Source of the DNA: Shewanella sp. UCD-KL21 | GTDB taxonomy: Bacteria > Pseudomonadota > Gammaproteobacteria > Enterobacterales > Shewanellaceae | Direction of reading: 5' to 3' | DNA length: 64,000 bases | NCBI RefSeq assembly: GCF_001957135.1 | Contig: NZ_MPHK01000004.1 | Coordinates: 1-64,000, forward strand | In this document: positions 46,118-53,880 of the stretch, one piece after another | Layout of the letters: every line of letters starts with the position of its first letter | Numbering within the stretch: the first letter of the stretch is position 1 | The notes under the pieces: generated by a model | Database searches by the model: none | Told to the model about the DNA's origin: nothing | Seen by the model: the letters and a program-made list of their open reading frames with translations, nothing else | Position numbers and translations under genes: made by a program

Positions 46118-46831
46118 TTAGCTTAATGCCGCTTTCTGAGTGTCCACGATCTCGCGGATGCCGTGCTTGGCTAACTCAAGTAAGCTTAATAGCTCTTCAT
46201 GACTGAATGGCTCGCCTTCAGCAGTACCTTGGATCTCAATCATCTTACCGGTTTCTGTCATCACTACGTTCATGTCAGTTTCAGCAGCGCTATCTTCGAT
46301 ATATTCTAAATCGCAGATTGGCTCACCTTTATAAATACCAACACTAACAGCAGCAATAAGGAACTTAAGCGGGTTAGTTTTTAAAATACCTTTACCACGA
46401 GCCCAGTTCAGCGCATCAACTAATGCAACACAAGCACCAGTAATAGCAGCAGTACGTGTACCGCCGTCAGCTTGAATTACGTCACAATCGATAACGATAG
46501 TGTTTTCACCCAATGCTTTCATATCAACAGCTGCACGTAATGAACGGCCGATTAAGCGTTGGATTTCTTGAGTACGACCAGATTGCTTGCCACGAGCAGC
46601 TTCACGTTGCATACGGCTATGAGTCGAACGCGGTAGCATACCGTATTCAGCAGTTACCCAGCCTTGGCCTTGGCCTTTAAGAAAACGTGGTACGCCTTCT
46701 TCAAAACTGGCAGTACATAAAACTTTTGTGTCACCAAATTCAACCAACACCGAACCTTCAGCGTGAGCTGTAAATTGACGAGTAATCGTAACTGGACGAG
46801 ATTGTGCAGGTGTTCTGTCGCTTGGACGCAT
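46118..46831 (-). CDS. rph: ribonuclease PH
   Basis: Phosphorolytic 3' exoribonuclease that trims tRNA precursors. The 237-residue protein starts [18 protein letters not shown] and has the family segments [17 protein letters not shown] and [18 protein letters not shown]. The ATG at 46831 has AGGA seven bases upstream; the ATG two codons earlier would lie directly on the ribosome site. First gene of rph-pyrE. Confidence 0.97.
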   Translation of the reverse strand: MRPSDRTPAQSRPVTITRQFTAHAEGSVLVEFGDTKVLCTASFEEGVPRFLKGQGQGWVTAEYGMLPRSTHSRMQREAARGKQSGRTQEIQRLIGRSLRAAVDMKALGENTIVIDCDVIQADGGTRTAAITGACVALVDALNWARGKGILKTNPLKFLIAAVSVGIYKGEPICDLEYIEDSAAETDMNVVMTETGKMIEIQGTAEGEPFSHEELLSLLELAKHGIREIVDTQKAALS

Positions 46832-47044
46832 ATGCATTTCCTATAGTGTGGAATTGATGACTAAGTTTTCAGTAAATAGCTGTTTTAAGTAAATAGCTTT
46901 GTGCACATAAATTTCGTGCATATTTGGCAGCATATTATAGTGACTTGTTTCAGTGGATGCCACGCTTAACAAAACCCTTATTGGTTTTTTATTAACAAAA
47001 CGGCACACTGAGGGATTAAATATTGTTTAAATGATGTGAGACAC

Positions 47045-48109
47045 ATGAAAATTGCCATCTTTGGTGCCGGCTCAACAGGCTGTTTTTTAGCAGGCGAACT
47101 CAAACTCGCTAAGCTTGATGTCAGTGTTATTTGCCGGCCACGGATTAAACACAGCATTATTGAAAATAACGGTATTCGGCTTACTGACTATCAAGGCTTA
47201 GATCAACGCGTCATGCCAGATGCACTGATGACCGATATCAACCCGTCTGTTAATAAGAGCCATAATCAAAGTGATAATAACAGCGTCGATAATGGGAAAA
47301 TAACCCAATTCGATGTCATCTTTGTCACCCTAAAATGCCATCAGCTCGCCAGCATCATCGATGACTTATTAGCAATATCAACCCAGCAAAGCGCCATAGT
47401 ATTAATGCAAAATGGCCTAGGTAGCCTTGAAATCCTTCAGCAAGCTTTTAAAAACCGCAATCAAGTAAGGCAAATCTTTCAGGGCATCACCCCGTTTAAT
47501 GTATTGCAGCAAGACAACGCCAGCTTTCATAAAGGCACTGAAGGGGTATTTACCTTCGAAACATGCCCGCAAACTCACGCCATTGAAACCGCGATGAACA
47601 ATGCACAGGCAAATATCAGCTGCACATTAGTAGCCGATATGGCGGCCATTATTAATGGTAAATTACTGCTCAACCTCAATAACGCCTTAAACGCCATATG
47701 TGATGTACCGATAAAGCAGCAATTAAGCCAACGCAAAACCCGAAAACTGCTAGCCATGGCAATGCAAGAGTGGCTTAAGATCTGCAAACAAGCACAGTTG
47801 CCACTGGCTCAATTTACCAAAGTGAACCCTAGCTTACTGCCGCTGATCTTGTCAGTGCCTGATAGCTTATTTAGCCTGATAGCAAAACCCATGTTGGCAA
47901 TCGACCCTCAAGCCCGTTCATCCATGTGGCAAGACATTCACACCCAGCGCCCCACCGAGATTGATTACCTTAATGGCGCAGTCGTAAAGCTTGGGCTCAA
48001 ACATCAAGTGGCAACCCCAGTAAATCGCGCCATAGTCGCTGGGATTAAACAATTAGAGCAAGGCAAGACAGTCAGCATCGATGAGATTTACCGTATGATT
48101 GGAGCCTAG
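47045..48109 (+). CDS. 2-dehydropantoate 2-reductase (PanE/ApbA family)
   Basis: NADPH-dependent ketopantoate reductase family, last step to pantoate for vitamin B5. The N-terminal nucleotide motif is IFGAGSTGCFLAGEL (residues 4-18, GxGxxG-like), with NGLG near 125 and the C-terminal catalytic helix region (KLLLNLNNALNAI; SSMWQDIHTQRPTEIDYLNG). The motif KCHQL replaces the usual K in VKxxQ. At about 354 residues it is longer than the usual 300, partly through an Asn/Ser-rich insert (SVNKSHNQSDNNSVDNGK) near residues 68-85. It could be a paralogue with another 2-oxoacid substrate. Start ATG at 47045; a GTG at 47036 is possible. Confidence 0.85.
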   Translation: MKIAIFGAGSTGCFLAGELKLAKLDVSVICRPRIKHSIIENNGIRLTDYQGLDQRVMPDALMTDINPSVNKSHNQSDNNSVDNGKITQFDVIFVTLKCHQLASIIDDLLAISTQQSAIVLMQNGLGSLEILQQAFKNRNQVRQIFQGITPFNVLQQDNASFHKGTEGVFTFETCPQTHAIETAMNNAQANISCTLVADMAAIINGKLLLNLNNALNAICDVPIKQQLSQRKTRKLLAMAMQEWLKICKQAQLPLAQFTKVNPSLLPLILSVPDSLFSLIAKPMLAIDPQARSSMWQDIHTQRPTEIDYLNGAVVKLGLKHQVATPVNRAIVAGIKQLEQGKTVSIDEIYRMIGA

Positions 48110-48168
48110 TTAGCAGTTGTATAGAGTTAGCACGGATATTAGCGCCAACATGAGTATTGGCTAGGCAC

Positions 48169-48209
48169 AAAAAAACCGAGCTCATCACTGCATGCAGCAA
48201 CTCACTCGG
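48169..48209 (-). terminator. probable lgt terminator
   Basis: CCGAG pairs with CTCGG around a long loop that itself holds the palindrome CTGCATGCAG; seven T follow on the reverse strand. It lies between convergent panE-like and lgt genes. The stem is short, so the call is tentative. Confidence 0.4.
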
Positions 48210-48257
48210 CTTTTAAAGGCTTAAAACAGTTAATCGTCGTAAACAGTCTTGCTCAAT

Positions 48258-49040
48258 CTAGTTAGTCTTTTTAATCATAGGCAGCACCAACAGCGCCACA
48301 CCCACCACTAAAAACGGAATACTCAATAACTGCCCTGCACTCATTGTCCACTCAGTGGCATAAGCGGCTTGCTTAACCTTGACCATTTCAATGGCCCAAC
48401 GTGCGCTGAATACGCTGCACAAGAACAGCCCAAAAATAACCCCGTGCTTTTGTTTTAAGTTGGTAAATTTATACACCGCAAACAAAGCAATAAAGATAAC
48501 TAAATAGCTAATGGCCTCGTATAACTGCGCCGGATGGCGCGGCAGCATATCAATACGTTCAAAAATAATGCCCCACGGTTTAGTGGTCGGCAGCCCTAAA
48601 ATCTCTGAATTGGCAAAGTTCGCCATCCGCACAAAAAAGCCAAATATCGCCGTGGCAATGGCTAAGCGGTCAAGTAAAAACAAAAACGGCATATCGGTTT
48701 TACGCTTGTAATAATACAGCGCTAAAATGGCACCTAAACCGCCGCCATGACTGGCTAAGCCACCTTCCCAAATGGCCAAAATCTTCATTGGATTGGCAAA
48801 ATAGTAACTTGGATCGTAAAAGAAACAGTGGGCTAAACGGGCGCCAACAATAATCCCCACCACACAATAAGTCAGTAGATTATCTAACGATGCGACATCC
48901 AAACCTTCTTTTTTGTACATGTGCTTCATAACTTGAAAACCACTGGCAATGGCTACTGCAAACAAAGCCCCATACCAATGTACTTGTAAACCCATAAATG
49001 AAATGAGTACTGGGTCGAGATTCCACACAAAATGGTCCAA
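48258..49040 (-). CDS. lgt: prolipoprotein diacylglyceryl transferase
   Basis: Inner-membrane enzyme that transfers diacylglycerol from phosphatidylglycerol to the lipobox cysteine of prolipoproteins. The 260-residue protein has about seven membrane segments and the signature (G)xxxNFANSEILGLPT near 140, preceded by the conserved HGGGLG, and RHPAQLYEAISY. Slightly shorter than the E. coli enzyme at its C-terminus, with all signature motifs present. Confidence 0.97.
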   Translation of the reverse strand: MDHFVWNLDPVLISFMGLQVHWYGALFAVAIASGFQVMKHMYKKEGLDVASLDNLLTYCVVGIIVGARLAHCFFYDPSYYFANPMKILAIWEGGLASHGGGLGAILALYYYKRKTDMPFLFLLDRLAIATAIFGFFVRMANFANSEILGLPTTKPWGIIFERIDMLPRHPAQLYEAISYLVIFIALFAVYKFTNLKQKHGVIFGLFLCSVFSARWAIEMVKVKQAAYATEWTMSAGQLLSIPFLVVGVALLVLPMIKKTN

Positions 49041-49343
49041 TTGACTACTCCAAACATTAACAACAACTCACGCAGCAGGCGTGAGCAAATAATTGCCGCT
49101 ACTATAAACAATTCATCGGCTTAATTCGATGACTATGGTCACCACAGCAAACTATTTCCATGATAGGTAGACGACACTCGTGCCTTAATCGCAATGCTGT
49201 GACCGATAAAAGCCGCTTAAGTTGCACACTAACCAGTATAAATAGCCCAAAAGCCAGTTGATAAAACTTGCTAAGCTTTGACCTTCACAATCAGCAGACT
49301 ATAATCGACACACTATTACGTTGCTAATTAATCAGGGTTCACA
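49041..49343. other. divergent intergenic between lgt and yicC, no gene recognised
   Basis: About 300 bp carrying the promoters of two divergent genes. No open frame with ribosome site and no notable repeat were seen. Confidence 0.5.
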
Positions 49344-50207
49344 ATGATCCAAAGTATGACCGCCTACGCTCGCATTGAGCACAAAGCCGAATGGGGCACA
49401 GCCTCGTGGGAAATCCGCTCAGTCAATCAACGCTACTTAGAAACCTACTTACGCTTACCAGAGCAAATGCGTAGCCTAGAGCCAGTATTGCGTGATCGCC
49501 TTCGTAAGCGATTAAACCGCGGCAAGGTTGAGGTCAACTTACGTTATGAACTTTCAGAGTCTGGCAGCAGTGAAATGCGCCTAAACCAAGACTTAGCCAA
49601 GCAACTACTTAACGCAGCAGATTGGTTAAAAAAAGAATCTAGCCATGGCGAGCTTAACTTAGCCGACATTCTACGCTGGCCTGGTGTGATGTCTGGCGCA
49701 GAGCAAGACATGGGCGATATCAATAAAGACTTACTAGTGGCTTTTGATGGCGCAGTAGCGCAATTTATCGAAGCTCGCGGCCGTGAAGGTGAAGCCATCA
49801 ACACCATGTTGCAAACGCGCCTAGACCAAATTGTTGAGCAAGTGGCAATCGTACGTGAGCACATGCCAGCTGTCATGCAATGGCAACGTGACAAGCTCAG
49901 TAACCGTTTAGCAGAAATCACCGGCGAACTTGATCCAGCCCGCATGGAACAAGAAATGGTGCTACTTGCACAAAAGATGGATGTCGCAGAAGAAATGGAT
50001 CGCCTTGATGCACACGTTGCAGAAACGCGCTTAATCCTCAAAAAAGGTGGCGCCCAAGGCCGCCGTTTAGATTTCATGATGCAAGAATTCAACCGTGAAT
50101 CTAATACCCTAGCGTCTAAATCAATCAGTGCAGAAGTCACCGCCGCAGCGGTAGAACTTAAAGTATTGATAGAGCAGATGCGCGAGCAAATTCAGAATGT
50201 TGAGTAA
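49344..50207 (+). CDS. yicC: YicC family endoribonuclease
   Basis: Conserved YicC protein; family members in E. coli cleave RNA and promote decay of the sRNA RyhB. The 287-residue product starts MIQSMTAYARIEHKAEWGTASWEIRSVNQRYLE (quoted ends: MIQSMTAYAR and SVNQRYLE) and closes with the DUF1732 region RRLDFMMQEFNRESNTLASKS. In E. coli yicC is adjacent to rph; here a reductase gene and lgt lie in between. Confidence 0.95.
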   Translation: MIQSMTAYARIEHKAEWGTASWEIRSVNQRYLETYLRLPEQMRSLEPVLRDRLRKRLNRGKVEVNLRYELSESGSSEMRLNQDLAKQLLNAADWLKKESSHGELNLADILRWPGVMSGAEQDMGDINKDLLVAFDGAVAQFIEARGREGEAINTMLQTRLDQIVEQVAIVREHMPAVMQWQRDKLSNRLAEITGELDPARMEQEMVLLAQKMDVAEEMDRLDAHVAETRLILKKGGAQGRRLDFMMQEFNRESNTLASKSISAEVTAAAVELKVLIEQMREQIQNVE

Positions 50208-50229
50208 TCACATTTGCTAGAATTCAAAA

Positions 50230-50264
50230 CTAAAATATCCAGCTTCAATAGCTGGGTATTTTAG
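50230..50264. terminator. terminator after yicC (bidirectional)
   Basis: CTAAAATATCCAGC pairs with GCTGGGTATTTTAG (one G-T pair) around a 7-nt loop, between the convergent yicC and SEC-C genes. Confidence 0.75.
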
Positions 50265-50316
50265 TTAAGAATAACAATCTGAACTTGAAAATCGATCCTA
50301 GCCTTAGTAATTCATA

Positions 50317-51315
50317 CTAAACATTAAATTGAAAAGTTTGCTTCAGTAATGGTTTGATGTCTGCATTTCTCAGTTCATATTGTTCATAAAGAAATCCTTT
50401 AGGGTCTACCGAGACTAAGCCCCAAAACTCCAGGAAGCGTTTAATAAAGCGCGATTCAATCATTGTGCCTAACAACTGACTTGGAGACGAATACCCATCT
50501 TCAGGGCATCTTAACAGTATGTCAGGGAATGCGGTAATCACTTCATCAATCATCTGACTTACACTGGCATGAGTTTGCAAGCGCCACAACATAAACAACC
50601 AGAAGGGTCTTAGATCAATGTCGTGCTCCCATCCATCTAGGTAGCCCCAATTGTACCGAGAGGTTGCTGCTTCGAGCATAGGAATAAAGAACACTTGAAT
50701 ACCATGAGCTAGGTACTGCTTTTGAGCCGCTTTTTTAACATGATAGCGGCCACTGCGACGATAAATAATACCTGCAATCTCTGCCAGTACTCGGCTGTAA
50801 TGCAATGCATTGAACTTATCTTCGTTACTGCCTGCATATTCACTAATGCTGATGTGTCGTTCAAATTCAGAGACGGCGAACTCTGGCAATAACTCACTAG
50901 CCTGCTTAACAATTTTTGTCGGTAAGTTACCTTTGCTGGTAGCTTCAAATGAACCACCGTTTTGCATGGCTTCATCTAATATCAATGCTAAGTAACGCAT
51001 CACTGGGCTGGTTATTAGGTTATCTGGCGTCTGTATTAGTACCCCTTCCAACTCACTGAAAGGCGCATATAACCAATTACTCATTTGTGTTGGCGAAAGG
51101 CCACAGAAATCAGGATGAGGCCGATCATTAGCCGCCTTCATTTTTTGTTCTGCGACAATATTGAGTTCTTCTAAAGACAAGTTAGGGTTCATTGCAGCAA
51201 CTTGCTCAATATCATCCAACATAGATGCGTGTTGCTTAGAAATACTGTTCATGCAGCAACGTTTGTACTTTTTACCGCTGCCACAAGGGCAAGGTTCATT
51301 TCGACCTGGTTTCAT
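50317..51315 (-). CDS. SEC-C motif protein, function unknown
   Basis: 332-residue protein with an N-terminal SEC-C zinc motif ([18 protein letters not shown], about residues 4-21), the same module as the SecA tail. The remaining 300 residues are soluble, helix-rich and not recognised. The ATG at 51315 has AGG six bases upstream; a GTG at 51330 has no ribosome site. It lies 25 bp downstream of hipA on the same strand and may be cotranscribed with hipBA. SEC-C domains bind zinc and sometimes nucleic acid or SecB; the role here is unknown. Confidence 0.8.
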   Translation of the reverse strand: MKPGRNEPCPCGSGKKYKRCCMNSISKQHASMLDDIEQVAAMNPNLSLEELNIVAEQKMKAANDRPHPDFCGLSPTQMSNWLYAPFSELEGVLIQTPDNLITSPVMRYLALILDEAMQNGGSFEATSKGNLPTKIVKQASELLPEFAVSEFERHISISEYAGSNEDKFNALHYSRVLAEIAGIIYRRSGRYHVKKAAQKQYLAHGIQVFFIPMLEAATSRYNWGYLDGWEHDIDLRPFWLFMLWRLQTHASVSQMIDEVITAFPDILLRCPEDGYSSPSQLLGTMIESRFIKRFLEFWGLVSVDPKGFLYEQYELRNADIKPLLKQTFQFNV

Positions 51316-51355
51316 ACTGTACCTACTCACCTATTTATCTTAATGCTACGTCGCC

Positions 51356-52666
51356 TCAAACTAAGAGTGTCGCGTTTTCTTGCTTGCGCTCTGCGAGTGT
51401 TTTTTCTATCGCTAATATTGTTGTCTTGCTGATCGCATGTTGCTCGGCAAGGTACTTAAACTGACTAATGGCATCAACGACCTCTTGAATGCATTGCTGC
51501 GCTTCCTTCCAATTAGCAAAGCCTGCACTAGCAGCCAGCTTTTGCATCACTTTGAGTGGTGGCGCTTTTCCGTACCCTGCAAAGGCGGTAGCATGCTCAT
51601 TAAACGGGTGAGGGCTAAAGGTCACATCATAAAATGGTGCGAGTTGCCAGCTGCCATCATCTGCTTGTAAAAAGCCCCAGTTTTTACTGTGATCGTCTTG
51701 GTTCGCGGCAAATAAGTTAAACATTGCGCGTCGAAATTGAAGTTGCCCGGCAGCAGGTGACTTACACAGTTGACGACTGGCTTTAATAAGATCGCTGTAG
51801 TCTAAGCTCGGGCTTCGAAAATCAGCATCCAATAAGCCGCAGGCACTGTGCATATGTAAACGCCCAGCCTTATCCTGCGCTGGTAAATAATCAAAACGCT
51901 TTAACGCAAGCCATGCTTTAGCGCCACTACTTGCTGGTGCTGCAATTAACTGCCAAATCGGTGGCTGGCATTTTGCTTGCTCAGCCATTTGTAAATAAAC
52001 CGCTTCACACAAACCTTCTTCATGGCCCAACGCCAAGTTCTTCGAGGTAAACTTAACTAGCCATGCTTCATCGCCAGGCTGTGCATAGGTGCGGCATTGC
52101 GTCGCGTCTCCGGCAGGCATATAGATTTGTGCTTTAGGGCGAGCACCGCCGGAGCTGCCGACAGCTACCAAGGTTGCTAACACGTGCTGAGTGCTACCGT
52201 CTATATCGTCAGATAGAGCCTGGTCAAACAAGGTTTGTGCTTCAAGCCCAAGTGTGTCCAAATCAATATCTGAACGCTGATCGAATGAGAGCTCAGATAC
52301 AGGGGTAAAAGACAATGCCCCCATTCCTTGCAGGCCAACAAACGCCAGTCTATCCATTGCTGTTACTTGTGCAGGTATTATACCTTGTTGGCGGAACACG
52401 CGATCTTGCAACAATAACCCCCACCCATCGGGAAGACTATCGCCAAAAACGCCGTGAATGCCTTGATGTGGTCCTTTCGGTGCTTGCTGTAATCGCACAT
52501 CACCTTGAAGAGTATATGGTGATAAATTGCCAAACCTGCTTATATAGTTTTCATTGTACTGAAAGAAAACACCTTGGCGGTTTTGCGCTAATACACCCAC
52601 CGATACGATTTCGCCTGTTGTGAGAGTTCGACCTACATTCAGCTTTTGGATGGATTTAAAACTCAT
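51356..52666 (-). CDS. hipA: HipA family serine/threonine kinase toxin
   Basis: Toxin of a type II toxin-antitoxin pair; in E. coli HipA phosphorylates GltX and induces persistence. The 436-residue protein has the N-terminal HipA_N domain (VGVLAQNRQGVFFQYN; SPYTLQ; HGVFGDSLPDGWGLLLQDR), the Ser-containing loop VGSSGGARPKAQI near residue 165-177 and the kinase core NQDDHSKN with catalytic Asp324 and Asn329, followed by APFYDVTFS (metal-binding Asp). All catalytic residues are kept, so it should be active. It overlaps hipB by 11 bp. Confidence 0.93.
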   Translation of the reverse strand: MSFKSIQKLNVGRTLTTGEIVSVGVLAQNRQGVFFQYNENYISRFGNLSPYTLQGDVRLQQAPKGPHQGIHGVFGDSLPDGWGLLLQDRVFRQQGIIPAQVTAMDRLAFVGLQGMGALSFTPVSELSFDQRSDIDLDTLGLEAQTLFDQALSDDIDGSTQHVLATLVAVGSSGGARPKAQIYMPAGDATQCRTYAQPGDEAWLVKFTSKNLALGHEEGLCEAVYLQMAEQAKCQPPIWQLIAAPASSGAKAWLALKRFDYLPAQDKAGRLHMHSACGLLDADFRSPSLDYSDLIKASRQLCKSPAAGQLQFRRAMFNLFAANQDDHSKNWGFLQADDGSWQLAPFYDVTFSPHPFNEHATAFAGYGKAPPLKVMQKLAASAGFANWKEAQQCIQEVVDAISQFKYLAEQHAISKTTILAIEKTLAERKQENATLLV

Positions 52667-52946
52667 CTTTAAGCACCTCTTCTATACTGGTCGGTAAAGC
52701 ACTACGGTCAGCAGTTGTTTGTGTCAATTGATAAAGCCTGTCTAGTGAATCCAGCGACTGCCACAAAAGCAGCAGCTGGCGAAATGAAATCTGTCCGGTA
52801 AGCTCAAACTTTTTTATGGTCGAAGCAGGCACACAACTACGCTGGGCCAGTGCCTCTCGCGATAGCTTCGCTTGTTTGCGCAAGCCCCGCAGATGAGTAG
52901 CAAAAGCTTGGCTTACATCGGTATCATCTAAAAGTGGAAAATTCAT
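52656..52946 (-). CDS. hipB: HipB-like XRE family antitoxin
   Basis: 96-residue Cro/CI-type DNA-binding protein. The helix-turn-helix covers about residues 12-65 (LRGLRKQAKLSREALAQRS-CVPASTIKKFE). It is followed by hipA with overlapping ends, the normal antitoxin-toxin order. The ATG at 52946 has GAGG six bases upstream; a TTG at 52967 would start inside the operator. It presumably neutralises HipA and represses its own promoter through the inverted repeats just upstream. Confidence 0.9.
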   Translation of the reverse strand: MNFPLLDDTDVSQAFATHLRGLRKQAKLSREALAQRSCVPASTIKKFELTGQISFRQLLLLWQSLDSLDRLYQLTQTTADRSALPTSIEEVLKDEF

Positions 52947-52957
52947 GCGCAGCCTCA

Positions 52958-53018
52958 ATGGATACAATAATGTCTATTATAGCTATATTTTCTAATTTAT
53001 GGACAAAATAATGCCCAT
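52958..53018. promoter_or_regulatory. two hipB operator candidates
   Basis: Two similar 20-bp sites, ATGGAT-N8-GTCTAT (52958-52977) and ATGGAC-N8-GCCCAT (52999-53018), are each imperfect inverted repeats with an 8-bp spacer and share most positions, including ATAATG. Their starts are 41 bp apart, about four helical turns. E. coli HipB binds TATCC-N8-GGATA, also with an 8-bp spacer, so these fit cooperative autoregulation. Confidence 0.6.
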
Positions 53019-53268
53019 TGAAATATAAATATGAATAACAATCACATGACTGGAGAAGGATACTAAAGCTGATACTTTGCGTCAGGCAAGAGGTTGAGTT
53101 AAGGTAATTAATTGCCTAATAGGCTTGTATCTAGGAAGTGAACCACTGGTGGTTAAAAATAAAAAAGCAAAACTAACTCAACATCAAGTAATTGATTTTA
53201 ATATGTTTGCAGTTTCAACCCACATTCTGATTCAAAACGTTGAATAGCCTTTTTACAGGCGTTATATA

Positions 53269-53300
53269 ACACTAAACCCAGCAAAAGCTGGGCTTTTTAT
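53269..53300 (+). terminator. orphan terminator hairpin A
   Basis: CCCAGC / GCTGGG with an AAAA loop is followed by CTTTTTATTTT on the plus strand. No plus-strand gene was recognised upstream (the nearest is yicC, 3 kb away), so an unannotated small transcript may end here. Confidence 0.6.
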
Positions 53301-53378
53301 TTTATAGCAATGAGATACAAAGCAGGGGTTAGGATTGATGGAAAATTTACTCTGCCCTAGATTTAAAACAGCGACTGA

Positions 53379-53637
53379 TTAACACAAAAAATAGCGAACC
53401 TTATTACTCTTTTTAAAAGTGCCACCGTATTATTTTATTCAATGTGGACGATCCTACACTTTTGCCTTGAGCAAGCACCAACTTTCACAACGGTGTAGGT
53501 TATTACACCTTTTAAGTACTATCTTGCTCAAGTTGAAGAAATGAAACATATCAAGCTATAGCGAAGTAACTACGTCATTATTGAAAGCGTTTAATTGAAT
53601 TTATCAAACGAGTAAAACCCAGCAACGGCTGGGTTTT
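53379..53637 (+). ncRNA. candidate structured small RNA
   Basis: A possible promoter (TTAACA at 53379, TATTAC at 53402, 17-bp spacing) precedes a perfect 10-bp stem CTTGAGCAAG (53466-53475) / CTTGCTCAAG (53523-53532), which encloses the smaller hairpin GGTGTA / TACACC (53492-53509). The segment ends in a 10-bp terminator-like hairpin AAAACCCAGC / GCTGGGTTTT (53614-53637). No coding frame fits. The call is speculative. Confidence 0.3.
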
Positions 53638-53645
53638 GTGTTTCT
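53614..53645 (+). terminator. terminator hairpin B
   Basis: A perfect 10-bp stem AAAACCCAGC / GCTGGGTTTT with a 4-nt loop; the T-tract is short (TTTTGTGTTT). It nearly repeats hairpin A 340 bp upstream. From 53646 to the helicase start I see no gene. Confidence 0.55.
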
Positions 53646-53880
53646 GCCGTTCAGTGTTTATCCATTGTCTAGGTAATCAAATTTCACACGCTATAACCGT
53701 TAAAATCACTTTTACACGCTATAGGCGGTAAGCTTGTATACTTTATGGCCTTGTAACCCTACCTTAAAATCCATTCAAACCGCTGTTTTTAAAAGATTAC
53801 CTCAATATTATTCACATCATTCATCTTTACAGATATTTAAGTTATCCTGGCTGACAAATAGCAGATAACAATGAGCTTCC

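Noticed and set aside
49544..50140. 198-codon minus-strand frame opposite yicC
   Set aside because: Ser/Arg/Cys-rich shadow of a conserved gene.
53199..53243. 14-codon frame MFAVSTHILIQNVE before terminator hairpin A
   Set aside because: Too short, no ribosome site and no composition signal.
52947..53880. tRNA or attachment site as the target of island insertion
   Set aside because: No cloverleaf, no CCA end and no direct repeats at the island ends could be found; the repeated CCCAGC/GCTGGG hairpins look like terminators.
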